Below the pieces are notes generated by a model. It worked only from the letters and a program-made list of their open reading frames with translations. It was not told the DNA's origin and searched no databases. Positions 19,796 to 29,905 of a DNA stretch of 64,000 bases are shown here, one piece after another. Within the stretch, counting starts at the first letter, position 1. Each line of letters starts with the position of its first letter. Source of the stretch: Pseudomonadota bacterium (GTDB lineage Bacteria; Pseudomonadota; Gammaproteobacteria; UBA5335); NCBI GenBank assembly GCA_002862435.1, contig PKDC01000011.1, forward strand, positions 1-64,000, read 5' to 3'. Position numbers and translations under genes: made by a program.

Positions 19796-20373
19796 ACCTT
19801 CACCAGACCATTGAAGCCCAGAAACGCCAGCGCCACCAAGGCCAAGGAAACCAGGGCGATGGGCAGGCCCCGGAACGGAGTGGGCACGTCGGCAATGCCC
19901 AGGCGCGCCACCAGCGCCGCGAGCGGGACCAGGACGAGCCCGACCCCCAGGGCCGTGCCCAAGCCGATGGCCAGGGCGGCGCCGAGCGAGGCGGGCGTCG
20001 GCATCAGAACGAGCCCAAGCCCCAGGATCGTCCAGTGGACACCAAACAGGGCGAGATGGGGGTTCAAGGTCGCGCGCAGCGCATAAGGACCGGCCCGCAG
20101 TCCCAACACGGCGAATTGGGCGATGAGGGCAGTGATGCCCAGCAGTATGGGTAGCCGCAAGGCGTCCCAGCCCTGGGGGCGTAGCACCAGGGACTCGAGC
20201 AGCCAGCCCAGCGCGCTGGCCAGAACGAGCACCGGCGCCCCCAGCAGGCTGGCCCACAGCGCCCGGTTTCCGTTGGATGTCGCGTCCAGTGCGGGACTCA
20301 GGCCCAAGCCGAGGTTCAATGCCACGTTTTGCAGCAGCGCCGTGGCGATCAAGGGCGTCATCCAGTCACCCAT
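19792..20373 (-). CDS. rnfA: Rnf electron transport complex subunit A
   Basis: A 193-residue six-helix membrane subunit, first gene of the rnf set. The N-terminal ATALLQNVALNLGLGLSP replaces the usual NN..L..FLG motif; it is a divergent member, but the gene order leaves little doubt. It starts 30 bases after metG, so metG-rnfABCDGE-nth form one transcription unit. Confidence 0.87.
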   Translation of the reverse strand: MGDWMTPLIATALLQNVALNLGLGLSPALDATSNGNRALWASLLGAPVLVLASALGWLLESLVLRPQGWDALRLPILLGITALIAQFAVLGLRAGPYALRATLNPHLALFGVHWTILGLGLVLMPTPASLGAALAIGLGTALGVGLVLVPLAALVARLGIADVPTPFRGLPIALVSLALVALAFLGFNGLVKV

Positions 20374-20403
20374 GACGATGCGCCGGGATTGCGCTGGAAA
20401 TCG

Positions 20404-22566
20404 TCATTTCACCCGCATGCCGGGGGTGGCGCCCGTATCCGGGGCCAGCAGGAAAATGCCCTTGCCGTCTCCCGCGGCGAGCACCATGCCCTCGGACAGG
20501 CCGAATTTCATTTTGCGCGGTGCGAGGTTGGCGACCATGACCGTGAGTCGTCCGGTCAGATCCTCGGGCCGATAGGCGGACTTGATGCCGGCGAACACCG
20601 TGCGCTGCTCGGATCCCAGGTCCAGGGTGAGGCGCAACAGCTTGTCGGCTCCCTCGACCGCCTGCGCGTCAACGATGCGCGCCACGCGCAGGTCGATTTT
20701 GGCGAACTCCTCGATGCCGATGGTGGGGAGAATATCCGGGATGTCGATGTCGTCGGCTTGTCGTGCGATTAAGGGGTTGAAAGCGGGTTCCGCCGAAGGG
20801 CTCTTGGACGCATCTACGATGGCCTTGATTTGCTCAGGCTGAACCCGATGCGCCAGCGGGTGGTAAGGATTGATTTGGTGACCGAACAAGGGATTTTTGA
20901 TGTCGTCCCATTGAATTTCCTTGATGTTCAGGAATTTCTCGGCTTCTACAGCAAGTTTCGGCACGACCGGCTTGAGATAGATCACCAGGATCCTGAACGC
21001 ATTCAAGGCAATGGTCGCAATTTCCTGAATCTCAGGATCGTTCTGATTTTGTTTGGCGAGTTTCCACGGTTCTGCTTTTTGGATGTAGTGATTCACCGAG
21101 TCGGCGCATTCCATCACAGAGCGAATGACTTTTGCGTAATCGCGATTTTCATAGGCTTCTGCAATGAATTGTTCTTTACTTTCCAATGAATTCAGCGTGA
21201 TGAAGCCGTCTTCGCGCAATGTGTATTGTTCGGCAGCGCCCGGGAAGGTCGATCCTACGAAGGCGTGGCCTAGGAACGGAGCGTTTCTATTATTAGGCTG
21301 TTTTGATTCTGCGTATTCTGATTGCAGGGAGGCGAGCATGCCGTCGAAATGGCTGGTGATAAAGCCGGCACAGCGGCTGGCAATGTTAGCCAGCTTGCCG
21401 ACCAGGTCCGCGTTCACCCGCGCGGCGAAATCCTCCAGGTTGAGGTCGATGTCCTCGACTTCCGAGCCCAGCTTGGCGGCGAAGTAATAGCGCAGGTATT
21501 CGGGTGTGACGTAGCGGGCGAAGGTCTCGGCGCGGATGAAGGTGCCGCGCGATTTGGACATTTTCAGGCCATTGACGGTGAGGAAACCGTGGGCGAACAC
21601 CGCCGTGGGCATGCGAAACCCAGCCCCATGCAGCATGGCTGGCCAGAACAGGGTGTGGAAATAGGCGATGTCCTTGCCGATGAAGTGATACAGCTCGGCG
21701 GTGCTGTCAGGCGCCCAGAAGTCGTCGAAGGCCAGCGCCGCGCCTTGGGCTTCGCGCCGGGCGCACAGGGCCTGGAAGCTCGCCATGTAGCCGATGGGGG
21801 CGTCCAGCCAGACGTAGAAATACTTCCCCGGCGCATCGGGAATCTCGAAGCCGAAATAGGGCGCATCGCGCGAGATGTCCCAGTCGGACAGGCCGGCCTC
21901 GAACCATTCATCGAGCTTGTGGCGCACCGCCGGCTGCAGCGCACCGCGATCGATCCAGTCCCTCAGCACGGCCTCGAAGTCAGCGAGCTGGAAAAAATAG
22001 TGCTCCGACTCGCGCTCCACCGGGACTGCGCCGGAGAGCACTGAAACGGGGTTCTTGAGGTCGCTGGGCGTATAGGTTGCCCCGCAGACCTCGCAGGAAT
22101 CCCCGTACTGATCAGCGGCGCCACAGCGTGGACATTCGCCCTTGATGAAGCGGTCGGGCAGGAACATATTCTGCACCGGGTCGTAGGCTTGGCGGATGGT
22201 GCGTCGAGCAATGTGGCCGGCGTCGCGCAGTCGGGTGTAGATCAGTTCGGCGAACTCGCGATTCTGGTCCGAGTGCGTGGTGTGGTAGTGATCGAACCCG
22301 ATGCCGAAGCGAGCGAAGTCGGTAGTGTGCTCGAGCCACACCCGCTGGATCTGCACCTCGGGCGTGATGCCGTGCTCGCGCGCTTTCAGCATGATGGGCG
22401 TGCCATGGGCATCGTCGGCGCAGACATACAGGCATTCATGGCCGCGCATGCGCTGGAAGCGGACCCAGATGTCGGTCTGGATGTACTCCACCAGATGGCC
22501 CAGATGGATGGGGCCGTTGGCATAGGGCAGGGCACTGGTGACGAGGATGCGGCGTGGAGCGTTCAT
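20404..22566 (-). CDS. metG: Methionyl-tRNA synthetase
   Basis: A 720-residue class I synthetase. [14 protein letters not shown] contains the HIGH site, the zinc knuckle [18 protein letters not shown] follows, KMSKSRGTF is the KMSKS loop, and the C-terminal 110 residues form the tRNA-binding EMAP-like domain ([11 protein letters not shown]). Between about 20770 and 21345, the anticodon-binding part, the DNA is clearly more AT-rich than the rest and the codon choice changes, which suggests an imported segment. The start at 22566 is the ATG giving [18 protein letters not shown]. Confidence 0.95.
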   Translation of the reverse strand: MNAPRRILVTSALPYANGPIHLGHLVEYIQTDIWVRFQRMRGHECLYVCADDAHGTPIMLKAREHGITPEVQIQRVWLEHTTDFARFGIGFDHYHTTHSDQNREFAELIYTRLRDAGHIARRTIRQAYDPVQNMFLPDRFIKGECPRCGAADQYGDSCEVCGATYTPSDLKNPVSVLSGAVPVERESEHYFFQLADFEAVLRDWIDRGALQPAVRHKLDEWFEAGLSDWDISRDAPYFGFEIPDAPGKYFYVWLDAPIGYMASFQALCARREAQGAALAFDDFWAPDSTAELYHFIGKDIAYFHTLFWPAMLHGAGFRMPTAVFAHGFLTVNGLKMSKSRGTFIRAETFARYVTPEYLRYYFAAKLGSEVEDIDLNLEDFAARVNADLVGKLANIASRCAGFITSHFDGMLASLQSEYAESKQPNNRNAPFLGHAFVGSTFPGAAEQYTLREDGFITLNSLESKEQFIAEAYENRDYAKVIRSVMECADSVNHYIQKAEPWKLAKQNQNDPEIQEIATIALNAFRILVIYLKPVVPKLAVEAEKFLNIKEIQWDDIKNPLFGHQINPYHPLAHRVQPEQIKAIVDASKSPSAEPAFNPLIARQADDIDIPDILPTIGIEEFAKIDLRVARIVDAQAVEGADKLLRLTLDLGSEQRTVFAGIKSAYRPEDLTGRLTVMVANLAPRKMKFGLSEGMVLAAGDGKGIFLLAPDTGATPGMRVK

Positions 22567-22621
22567 GGCGGCAAGTGCGTCGGTAAGGGGCCGAGTAGTA
22601 TGCCATAGCACCCCGGGGCGA

Positions 22622-22649
22622 TTGGCGCTGCGGGTTTCTGGCGTAAAAT
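22622..22649 (+). promoter_or_regulatory. Promoter upstream of mrp
   Basis: TTGGCG, a 16-base spacer and TAAAAT lie in the 111-base divergent gap between metG and mrp, about 30 bases before the mrp ribosome site GGGAGG. Confidence 0.55.
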
Positions 22650-22677
22650 CGCTCTTTTGCTCGCCGGGAGGCGCGAC

Positions 22678-23763
22678 ATGACCGACGATGCAGTACTGCG
22701 GACCCGAATCGAAACCCTGCTGGGCGATGTGCAGGATCCCTACAGCGGCTGCGATCTGCGCGCCGTTGCTGCCATCGACCGCAAGGGCGAGGCTTGGGCG
22801 GTGGAATTGCGCTTGGGCTACCCCTGCGGAGACCACGCCAAGACGCTGGCGGCGACCGCCCAGGCTCACCTGACCCAGGCCTTGCCCGGTGTCGATATCC
22901 GCGTGCAGGGCAGCATGGTCTTGAATGCGCCGCCTCCGGACACCACCCGCCAGGCCGTGCCGGGAGTGGACTGGATCATTGCCGTGGCCTCCGGCAAGGG
23001 CGGGGTGGGCAAGTCCACCACTGCGGTCAACCTGGCCCTGGCGCTGGCCGCGGACGGCGCGCGCGTGGGTCTGCTCGATGCTGACCTTTACGGCCCCAGC
23101 CAGCCGCGCATGCTTGGCTATGTCGGCGCGGCGCCCCAAGCGGGGGCGGACGGCCGGCTGCCGCCGGTGGAGCGCTACGGCCTGCGCACCATGTCGGTGG
23201 GCTATCTGGTGGACGAGGATCAGCCCATGATCTGGCGCGGCCCCATGGTGACCCAGACCCTGACCCAATTGGTGCGCCAGACCGATTGGGGTGGCGTGGA
23301 CTACCTCATCATCGACCTGCCGCCGGGCACCGGCGATGTGCAGATTTCGCTGAGTCAACAGGTGCCCCTGAGCGGCGCCGTGATCGTCACCACACCCCAG
23401 GACATCGCGCTGCTGGATGCCCGTAAGGCTTTGCGCATGTTCGAGAAGGTGTCGGTGCCGGTGCTGGGGGTGATCGAGAACATGAGCACCCACATCTGTT
23501 CTCGGTGCGGTCATGAGGAAGCCATTTTCGGCCATGGCGGCGGCGAGCGCATGGCGGCGCAATATGGTGTTCCTCTCCTGGGCAGCCTGCCCTTGGACCT
23601 GCGCATCCGCGAACAGACCGACCGCGGCCGCCCCACGGTGGTAGCCGAGCCCGGTGGGGCGCTGGCCCAGGCCTACCACGACATCGCCCGGCGCGCGAGC
23701 GCCCATCTTGTCCAGGCTGCCGCGCCCTCCGTCTTTCCCGAGATCCGTGTCGTGGATGATTAG
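22678..23763 (+). CDS. mrp: Mrp/ApbC iron-sulfur cluster carrier ATPase
   Basis: A 361-residue P-loop protein that carries and delivers [4Fe-4S] clusters. An N-terminal DUF59 domain (about 1-85) precedes the deviant Walker [11 protein letters not shown]; the C-terminal [16 protein letters not shown] has the CxxC that bridges the cluster between subunits. The ATG at 22678 has GGGAGG seven bases upstream. Convergent with metG, as in many gammaproteobacteria. Confidence 0.94.
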   Translation: MTDDAVLRTRIETLLGDVQDPYSGCDLRAVAAIDRKGEAWAVELRLGYPCGDHAKTLAATAQAHLTQALPGVDIRVQGSMVLNAPPPDTTRQAVPGVDWIIAVASGKGGVGKSTTAVNLALALAADGARVGLLDADLYGPSQPRMLGYVGAAPQAGADGRLPPVERYGLRTMSVGYLVDEDQPMIWRGPMVTQTLTQLVRQTDWGGVDYLIIDLPPGTGDVQISLSQQVPLSGAVIVTTPQDIALLDARKALRMFEKVSVPVLGVIENMSTHICSRCGHEEAIFGHGGGERMAAQYGVPLLGSLPLDLRIREQTDRGRPTVVAEPGGALAQAYHDIARRASAHLVQAAAPSVFPEIRVVDD

Positions 23764-23769
23764 ACCGCG

Positions 23770-24216
23770 TTACCCCGGAATGTCCGGTTCGACCAGCGTG
23801 GCGAACTGCGCAAGCGACTCCTGCCATCCGAGGTAGCACATCTCCAGCGGGATGATCTCCGGGATGCCTTCCTGCACGACTGACAGCGCGGTGCCGCAGG
23901 ACACCGGCTCGAACTTCACCGTGACCTGCATCACACCGGGAAGGTTCGGGTCATCGAACTTGTCGGTGTACCGGACCAGCTGGTTTGGGACCAATTCCAC
24001 GTACTCCCCGCCGAACGAGTGCGAGTTGCCGGTCGAGAAGTTGCGGAAGGACATCTTGAACGTGCCGCCGACAACGGCCTCGAGGTGATGCACGGTGCAG
24101 GTGAAGCCATAGGGAGGCAGCCACTTGGCCAGCGCATCGGCCTCGGTAAAGGCTCTGTAGAGTTGCTCGGGCTTGGCTCGGAGAACGCGGTGCAGACGAA
24201 CGCTGCGGACAGACAT
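23770..24216 (-). CDS. SRPBCC/AHSA1-family ligand-binding protein
   Basis: A 148-residue protein of the START/AHSA1 fold, with RVLRAKPEQLYRAFTEADALAKWLPPYG at the N-terminus and a conserved GW..SL near the end. Related proteins bind hydrophobic ligands, but no substrate is known. I chose the second of two ATGs (24216) because AAGGGG is then seven bases upstream. It ends six bases from the mrp stop, on the opposite strand. Confidence 0.78.
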   Translation of the reverse strand: MSVRSVRLHRVLRAKPEQLYRAFTEADALAKWLPPYGFTCTVHHLEAVVGGTFKMSFRNFSTGNSHSFGGEYVELVPNQLVRYTDKFDDPNLPGVMQVTVKFEPVSCGTALSVVQEGIPEIIPLEMCYLGWQESLAQFATLVEPDIPG

Positions 24217-24427
24217 GGTCATACCCCTTCTGGGAATTGAGGAGGCTGCGAGGTGGCAGTCTCTGTAAGTACGATGAACCAACCGCCGGTGTTTCGACAG
24301 CGTCGGTCTAGGGATTCCTGCGGTTGCTTGTGTCTTCCACGCCTGCGCTCGCCTCGCCGAGGTGCCTTAGCGATATGCACAGGTTCAACTTGCGGCGAAG
24401 AATAACAAGAGCCTGCTTGATGCCGAC

Positions 24428-25165
24428 CTATAGCACTTCCCGCAGCACGGCGCGGACCTTGTCCATGCCCGCGCTGAGGCTGGCGGCGATGTCGCCATGG
24501 ATGTCGCTGCCCGCAGGCCCCAGGCCCGCGGCCCAGTTCACCGACACGGCGAGCGTGGCGTAGGCCAGCCCCAGTTCTCGCGCCAGCGCGGCCTCGGGCA
24601 TGGCGGTCATGCCTACCATGGTGCAACCCTCGGCGCGCAGCTTGCGGATTTCCGCGGCCGTTTCCAGCCGCGGTCCCTGCATTACGGCGTAGATTCCATT
24701 GGGCATGACCGCCACCTGTGCCCGCGCCGCCGCCGCGATGAGCGCGTCGCGTAGCGCGCCATCGTAGGGTTCGGTGCAATCGGCATGCAGTACCCGCCCT
24801 TCCTCGGAGAAGGTGTGAGCACGTCCCCAGGTGTAATCGATGATCTGATCGGGAACCGCCAGAGCCGCCGGTCCCAGCTCGGCGTGAATGCCACCCACGG
24901 CCGCGACAGCGATCACCCGACGGATGCCCAACTGATGCAGCGCCCAGATATTGGCGCGATAATTCACCAGATGAGGGGGATAGCGGTGATCCTGCCCATG
25001 GCGGGCCAGAAACACCACGGGCCGGCCGACATAAAGCCCCAGATGGAGCGGCGAGGAAGGCGGCCCATAGGGCGTCTCCACCGTGCGATCCTCAACGAGC
25101 GTGAGCCCCTCCAGTTGGGTGAGCCCGGTGCCGCCGATGACGGCGGTGGTGACCTCGGTTGGCAT
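24428..25165 (-). CDS. mtnP: S-methyl-5'-thioinosine/thioadenosine phosphorylase
   Basis: A 245-residue nucleoside phosphorylase of the MTAP family that recycles methylthio-nucleosides from polyamine synthesis. IIGGTGL-like phosphate loop (AVIGGTGLTQLEGL), HGQDHRYPPHLVNYRAN, QGPRLETAAEIR and MTAMPEAALARELG mark the family. In pseudomonads the closest relatives use methylthioinosine. The start is the ATG at 25165 with GGGAGA upstream; another ATG at 25180 overlaps the hpt stop. Confidence 0.85.
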   Translation of the reverse strand: MPTEVTTAVIGGTGLTQLEGLTLVEDRTVETPYGPPSSPLHLGLYVGRPVVFLARHGQDHRYPPHLVNYRANIWALHQLGIRRVIAVAAVGGIHAELGPAALAVPDQIIDYTWGRAHTFSEEGRVLHADCTEPYDGALRDALIAAAARAQVAVMPNGIYAVMQGPRLETAAEIRKLRAEGCTMVGMTAMPEAALARELGLAYATLAVSVNWAAGLGPAGSDIHGDIAASLSAGMDKVRAVLREVL

Positions 25166-25176
25166 CGTTCTCCCAT

Positions 25177-25734
25177 TCATGATCCACGCACCGCATAAAT
25201 ACCTGGCACATTGCGCCAATAGCCCTTGTAGTCCATCCCGGCGCCGAAGACGTAGCGGTCCGGCACCTCCAGCCCGACGTAATCCGCCCGCGTGTCCAAT
25301 CGGTTGCGGTCGTGGCATTTCTGGGTCAGCACGGCGGTACGCAGCTCGACAGTACCCTGCCCCGCGCACCAGGTCTGCAAGGCATGCAGGGTGACGCCTT
25401 CGTCCAGAATGTCATCCACCAGCAGTACCACCCGCCCCATCAATGACACGCGCGGCTCATGGATCCAGCGCAAGGCTGCGCCCTGGATTTCGCCGTCATA
25501 ACGGGTGGCATGGAGGTAATCGAGTTCCAGCGGGAACGCGAGGTGCTGCAGCAACAAGGCCGTCGGCAGCAAGGCGCCGGTCATGACGCACAGCACCAGC
25601 GGATTGCGCCCGGCCAGATCTGTCGTGATGGCCTGCGCCATCCGAGCAATCGCCGCCGCCACCGCCTCCGCCGGATACAGGCAATCGGCCTCGGCCCACA
25701 CCCGCTCGACTTCTTGCAGCCGATCCTCACGCAT
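25177..25734 (-). CDS. hpt: Hypoxanthine-guanine phosphoribosyltransferase
   Basis: Purine salvage enzyme, 185 residues. VVLLVDDILDEGVTL is the PRPP-binding motif and VMTGALLPTA the flexible-loop region; DYVGLEVPDRYVFGAGMDY is the base-binding end. The ATG at 25734 has AAGGGG nine bases upstream, and overlaps nagZ by eight bases. It forms a salvage cluster with the phosphorylase just downstream. Confidence 0.9.
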   Translation of the reverse strand: MREDRLQEVERVWAEADCLYPAEAVAAAIARMAQAITTDLAGRNPLVLCVMTGALLPTALLLQHLAFPLELDYLHATRYDGEIQGAALRWIHEPRVSLMGRVVLLVDDILDEGVTLHALQTWCAGQGTVELRTAVLTQKCHDRNRLDTRADYVGLEVPDRYVFGAGMDYKGYWRNVPGIYAVRGS

Positions 25735-26764
25735 TCCGCTCATCCCCTTCGGTTTCTTCACAGGCCCGGCGGGCCAGTGCCAGCACCCGTTCGGCGCGCT
25801 GAGGTTCAATCACGGGCTCGCCGCGGCCCTGCAAGCCGGCATGACGCCCGTCGAATCCGGGCGGGCGTTCCCAGCGCAACTGATCCAGCAAACGCACCAC
25901 GGCCGCGCGATCATTGCAGGCCAGGAGCAGGTCGCAGCCCGCCGCGAGCGCCGCCTCGGCCCGCGCCAGTTCATCGCCGATGACGACGGCTCCGGCCATG
26001 CCCAGATCATCGCTCACCACGGCCCCGGTAAAGCCCAATCGCCCGCGCAAGACTTCCCTGATCCAGCGCCGGGAGAAACTCGCCGGCTGCTCGCAAAGGG
26101 CGGGATACACCACATGGGCGGTCATCACTGCCGCAAGATCCGGCGCCAGCGCCGCAAAAGGCTGGAGGTCCTGCGCCTCGATCTCGGCCAGGGGACGTGC
26201 GTCGCGCGGCAGTTCGAGGTGGGAATCCCCCCGCACCGAGCCATGTCCCGGGAAATGCTTGCCCGTCGCCCCCATGCCGGCGTCCCGCATGCCCGCGATG
26301 TAGGCCCGGCCCAAGGTCGTCACCCCGGTGGGATCGGCATGAAAGGCGCGCGCGCCGATGATTTCGGTATTGCCGGCCAGGTCCAGCACCGGGGCGAAAC
26401 TGGCGTCCACATCCAGCGCCCGCAACTCCACGGCCATCAGCCAGCCCAGCTCATGAGCCGCCATTCGCGCCTCTTGGGGATCGCGAGCGAAAAGCGAGCC
26501 GAGCCAGCCCAGCGGCGGCAGGCGGGTGAAGCCTTCGCGCAGGCGCTGCACCCGGCCCCCTTCCTGATCCACGGTCACCAGCAAGGGAGTGCGTCGCGCC
26601 CGCAGCGCGCCGATCAAGGCGCGCAACTGGGTCGGCGTCTCGTAGTTGCGCTCGAACAAAATCACCCCGCCGATCAAGGGGTGGGCCAGCAGCTCGATTT
26701 CCTCGGGCGGGAGCGCGGGGCCATCCAGGCCAATCAGCAAGGGTCCGGGTCGCTGGACCGTCAT
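25727..26764 (-). CDS. nagZ: Beta-N-acetylhexosaminidase NagZ
   Basis: A 345-residue cytoplasmic glycoside hydrolase family 3 enzyme that removes GlcNAc from recycled anhydromuropeptides. KHFPGHGSVRGDSH is the catalytic loop holding the histidine-aspartate dyad; VSDDLGMAG holds the nucleophile aspartate. The start at 26764 overlaps the stop of the L,D-transpeptidase gene (ATGA). Confidence 0.93.
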   Translation of the reverse strand: MTVQRPGPLLIGLDGPALPPEEIELLAHPLIGGVILFERNYETPTQLRALIGALRARRTPLLVTVDQEGGRVQRLREGFTRLPPLGWLGSLFARDPQEARMAAHELGWLMAVELRALDVDASFAPVLDLAGNTEIIGARAFHADPTGVTTLGRAYIAGMRDAGMGATGKHFPGHGSVRGDSHLELPRDARPLAEIEAQDLQPFAALAPDLAAVMTAHVVYPALCEQPASFSRRWIREVLRGRLGFTGAVVSDDLGMAGAVVIGDELARAEAALAAGCDLLLACNDRAAVVRLLDQLRWERPPGFDGRHAGLQGRGEPVIEPQRAERVLALARRACEETEGDERNA

Positions 26765-27264
26765 CGAGCTTCCTCCGTGATCCATACCGGCATGCCGGGC
26801 TGACAATGATCGAACAATTCGATGACATCCGCGTTATGCATGCGCACGCAGCCCTTGGAGCCGGGGATGCCGAGCGGTGTCTCGTCCGGTGTGCCGTGGA
26901 TATAGATGTAGCGGCGCTGGGTATCCACCGGTCCCAGCCGGTTATGGCCGACTTCGTTGCCGCACAGCCACAGGATGCGGGTCAGGATCCAGTCCCGCTC
27001 GGGATGACAGGCGCCCAGCGTCGGGGTATAGCGCTCGCCGGTCCAGCGCCGCCCGATGAACACCGCGCCGATGGGAGCGTCCCGCCCGATCAGCGCGCGG
27101 ATGCGATGCCAACCCCGTGGCGTCTGGTAACTGCCCATGACTTCCCCGGCGCCACGCTTGGCGGTGGACACGGACCATCGCCGCAGACAACGTTCCCCCG
27201 CCATCAGGGAGAGCGTCTGATCGGCCAGGGCGATGTGGATCCAGGAGGGCGGGAAAGGCGTCAT
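26761..27264 (-). CDS. L,D-transpeptidase (YkuD domain)
   Basis: A 167-residue YkuD-domain protein. IHGTPDETPLGIPGSKGCVRM contains the histidine and the catalytic cysteine of the HxxGT...SxGC[VI]R motif. Relatives crosslink peptidoglycan or attach proteins to it, yet no signal peptide is visible, so it may act elsewhere or be exported another way. Overlaps its neighbours by four bases on both sides. Confidence 0.87.
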   Translation of the reverse strand: MTPFPPSWIHIALADQTLSLMAGERCLRRWSVSTAKRGAGEVMGSYQTPRGWHRIRALIGRDAPIGAVFIGRRWTGERYTPTLGACHPERDWILTRILWLCGNEVGHNRLGPVDTQRRYIYIHGTPDETPLGIPGSKGCVRMHNADVIELFDHCQPGMPVWITEEAR

Positions 27265-27746
27265 GCCCGCTCCGCCTCGGTCCATTCCCGGTAGGGATGG
27301 TGGACCAGGGCGATGTTCAGGAAACGCGGTTCGGCGCTGAGCTCGCGGCCGACCCAGGGCGGCCGCGCGAAGACGGCGGTGGGATCATCCAGCTCGATCT
27401 CCGCGACCACCAGCCCGGCGTTGGCACCGAGGAATTCATCCACCTCCCACAGCCACCCGCCATAAGGCACATGATGGCGGCGCTTTTCCACCACCGGGCC
27501 CACGGTGAGGTGTTGCAGCATTTCTCGGGCATCGGCCAGCGGAATGGGGTATTCGAATTCGTGGCGCACGATGTCCCGCGTGGCGCCCTTGATGTTGAGC
27601 CAGGCGCTATCCCCGGCGATGCGCACCCGGGTGATGCCGCCGCCCTCCAGATTGAGGTAGCCCTGCACCAGCGCCTGGCTGTCACGCACCGCGGCGCGCC
27701 AGTCCGCGCTGATCACCTGAAACTTGCGTTCGATCTCAAGCGCCAT
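27261..27746 (-). CDS. CYTH-domain protein (inorganic triphosphatase-like)
   Basis: A 161-residue protein beginning MALEIERKF, the ExExK signature of the CYTH fold, followed by alternating basic and acidic strands. Bacterial members often hydrolyse triphosphate; the exact substrate here is not known. It overlaps rlmD by 11 bases. Confidence 0.87.
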   Translation of the reverse strand: MALEIERKFQVISADWRAAVRDSQALVQGYLNLEGGGITRVRIAGDSAWLNIKGATRDIVRHEFEYPIPLADAREMLQHLTVGPVVEKRRHHVPYGGWLWEVDEFLGANAGLVVAEIELDDPTAVFARPPWVGRELSAEPRFLNIALVHHPYREWTEAERA

Positions 27747-29100
27747 GGCGTCTCCCCCGTTCGAAGAGCGCAACCGATTCCACATGGCCGGTGTGGGGGA
27801 ACATGTCCATCACTCCTGCCGCCGTCAGTTCCAGGCCATGCACATGCACCAGAGCCGCTGCATCGCGTGCGAGAGTGGCCGGATGACAGGACACATAGAC
27901 CACCCGCCGCGCACCGGTGGCCGCCACGGCGCCCAGCACCTCCCGCGCGCCTGAACGGGGCGGATCGAGCAGGACGCCGTCGAAGCCTTCCCGGCCCCAG
28001 GGCGGCGGATCGAGGGCGGCAGGATCGTAGAGATTGGCCGTCAGGAAACGGGCCCGGGGCAACGCGTGGCGCTCGGCGTTGGCGCGCGCCCGCGCCACCA
28101 GATCGGCGTCGCCCTCCACGCCCATGACTTCGCGTGCACGCCGCGCCATGGGCAGGGTGAAATTGCCCAACCCACAGAACAGGTCCAGCAAACGGTCCGC
28201 CGGATCCGGATCCAGCAAGGCCATCGCCTGAGCCACCATCAGCCGGTTCATCGCCTCGTTCACCTGGGTGAAATCATGCGGCCGGAAGCCCATCTCGATG
28301 CCATCCTCCGGCAGCCGGTAGGCCAGGGTCTGATCCGGAGCCCAGGCGCCGGGGATGGGCGCCGCGCTGTCCGGCCCCTTGGCTTGCAACCAGAACTGGA
28401 TGCGGTGCGCTACGCCGAAGCTACGCAAACGCTCCAGATCCGCCGCCGTGGGTTCGTCCATCACCCGCAACACCAGCACGGTGAGCGCATCGGTGATCGC
28501 CACCTCGATCTGGGGCAGGCTGTCGACGATGCTGAGGCCGGCAATCAACTCGGCCAGCAGGCCCAGGCGCGCGCCCACCCGTTCGTCCAGCACCTCGCAG
28601 CGCTCCGTCTCGGCAATGAATGCCGAGCGCCGCTCGCGGAAGCCCACCAGCACCCGATCCTTGGCGCGCACCCGGCGCACCGCGAGCCGGGCCTTGCGAC
28701 GATAGCCCCACACCGGCCCGGTCAAGGGCGGCAACACCCGCTCGGGCTGCACCCGCCCGATGTGCTTGAGGTTGTCCAGCAGCACCTGCTGCTTGGCGAG
28801 GATCTGGGCCTGCGGGTCCATGTGCTGCAGGCTGCAGCCGCCACAACGCGCATAGGCCGCGCAGCGGGGGACGACCCGATCCGGGCTCGCGCTCAGGATC
28901 TCGCTGACCTCGCCCTCGTCATAGGCCCGGGTGCGGCGGTTGGCCAGCACACGGACCGTTTCGCCGCGCAGCGCGCCGTGGATGAAGATCCGCTTGCCAT
29001 CCAGTTGGCCAATGCCGCGACCATCATGGGCCATGGCAGTGACCTCCACCGGGCCGCATGCCACCGGGGCCATGCGTACCAGCGCCCGACGCCCGCCCAC
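27736..29100 (-). CDS. rlmD: 23S rRNA (uracil-5-)-methyltransferase RlmD
   Basis: A 454-residue enzyme that methylates U1939 (E. coli numbering). An N-terminal TRAM domain is followed by the [4Fe-4S] cysteines (CAAYARCGGC and ERC), the SAM motif LDLFCGLGNFTLP and the catalytic cysteine in YVSCHPATLARD. I chose a GTG at 29100 because GAGGG precedes it by nine bases; an ATG at 29073 lacks a good site but leaves a full TRAM domain. Confidence 0.92.
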   Translation of the reverse strand: MGGRRALVRMAPVACGPVEVTAMAHDGRGIGQLDGKRIFIHGALRGETVRVLANRRTRAYDEGEVSEILSASPDRVVPRCAAYARCGGCSLQHMDPQAQILAKQQVLLDNLKHIGRVQPERVLPPLTGPVWGYRRKARLAVRRVRAKDRVLVGFRERRSAFIAETERCEVLDERVGARLGLLAELIAGLSIVDSLPQIEVAITDALTVLVLRVMDEPTAADLERLRSFGVAHRIQFWLQAKGPDSAAPIPGAWAPDQTLAYRLPEDGIEMGFRPHDFTQVNEAMNRLMVAQAMALLDPDPADRLLDLFCGLGNFTLPMARRAREVMGVEGDADLVARARANAERHALPRARFLTANLYDPAALDPPPWGREGFDGVLLDPPRSGAREVLGAVAATGARRVVYVSCHPATLARDAAALVHVHGLELTAAGVMDMFPHTGHVESVALFERGRRHGA

Positions 29101-29111
29101 GCGCGCTGCCC

Positions 29112-29885
29112 TCAGCCAGCCCAGGCGGCGGCGAAGGCCTGCAGATGGGGACGGCCATCCTCCACCAGCAGACTGCGCACCCGCGCCTGCTCGGTCGCAT
29201 AGCTTTCCGCATCCAGTTGACCGCGCATCAGCTGAAAGCGGAGATAGACCAGATAGGTATTCAGCACATCGGTCTCGCAATAGTCGCGGATGCGCCCCAG
29301 TTCACCGGCGAGATAAGCGTCCCAAACGAGGCTCCCCGCCATGCCCATCTTGCCCGGCTGGCCCAGCAGCAGGGCAATGTCCTGCAAGGGCGCGACCGCG
29401 CGCCCCTGGTAACCCGACAACACATCCATCAGGTCGGTATGGCGCCAGTGAAAGCGCGACAGGTAGTTGTTCCAGCGAAACCCGCTGTCCTGTTCGCCGA
29501 CATCCCAGTAACGCGGGGCGGCAATTCCATGCAACAGCGCGCGATAGTGCAGCACCGGCAAGTCAAAGCCGCCGCCATTCCAGCTCACCAGGGTGGGCGA
29601 GAAGCGCTCCAGCCCTTCGAAAAAGCGCTGGATCAACTCGGACTCGGAAGACTCCGGATCGCCCAGCGACCAGACCTTGAGTTGATCACCGCGCCGCAGA
29701 CAGACGGAAATGGCGACGATGCGGTGCAGGTGGTGGGGCAGAAACTCATCGCCGCCGGTCTTCTGGCGGCGTTGGTGGAACATGATGCGGGCCACGTCCT
29801 CATCGGACAGCCCCTCGGTGTCATACAGCCGCCGCCCGCCCGCAGTGTCGGGCACGGTTTCGATATCAAAAACAAGCAGGTTCAC
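29112..29885 (-). CDS. Predicted 3'-5' exonuclease (PolB-like DEDD family)
   Basis: A 257-residue stand-alone exonuclease domain related to the proofreading domain of family B polymerases. FDIET is Exo I, LVSWNGGGFDLP is Exo II, and YCETDVLNTYLVY is Exo III with the last catalytic aspartate. Its cellular role has not been settled. It starts 20 bases after cysM and ends 11 bases before rlmD. Confidence 0.85.
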   Translation of the reverse strand: MNLLVFDIETVPDTAGGRRLYDTEGLSDEDVARIMFHQRRQKTGGDEFLPHHLHRIVAISVCLRRGDQLKVWSLGDPESSESELIQRFFEGLERFSPTLVSWNGGGFDLPVLHYRALLHGIAAPRYWDVGEQDSGFRWNNYLSRFHWRHTDLMDVLSGYQGRAVAPLQDIALLLGQPGKMGMAGSLVWDAYLAGELGRIRDYCETDVLNTYLVYLRFQLMRGQLDAESYATEQARVRSLLVEDGRPHLQAFAAAWAG

Positions 29886-29905
29886 GAATCGTCCTCGCGG
29901 ATCGC

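Noticed and set aside
22567-23706. N-terminal extension of the metG frame opposite mrp
   Set aside because: It is antisense to a clear mrp gene and has no family similarity; MetG begins at 22566.
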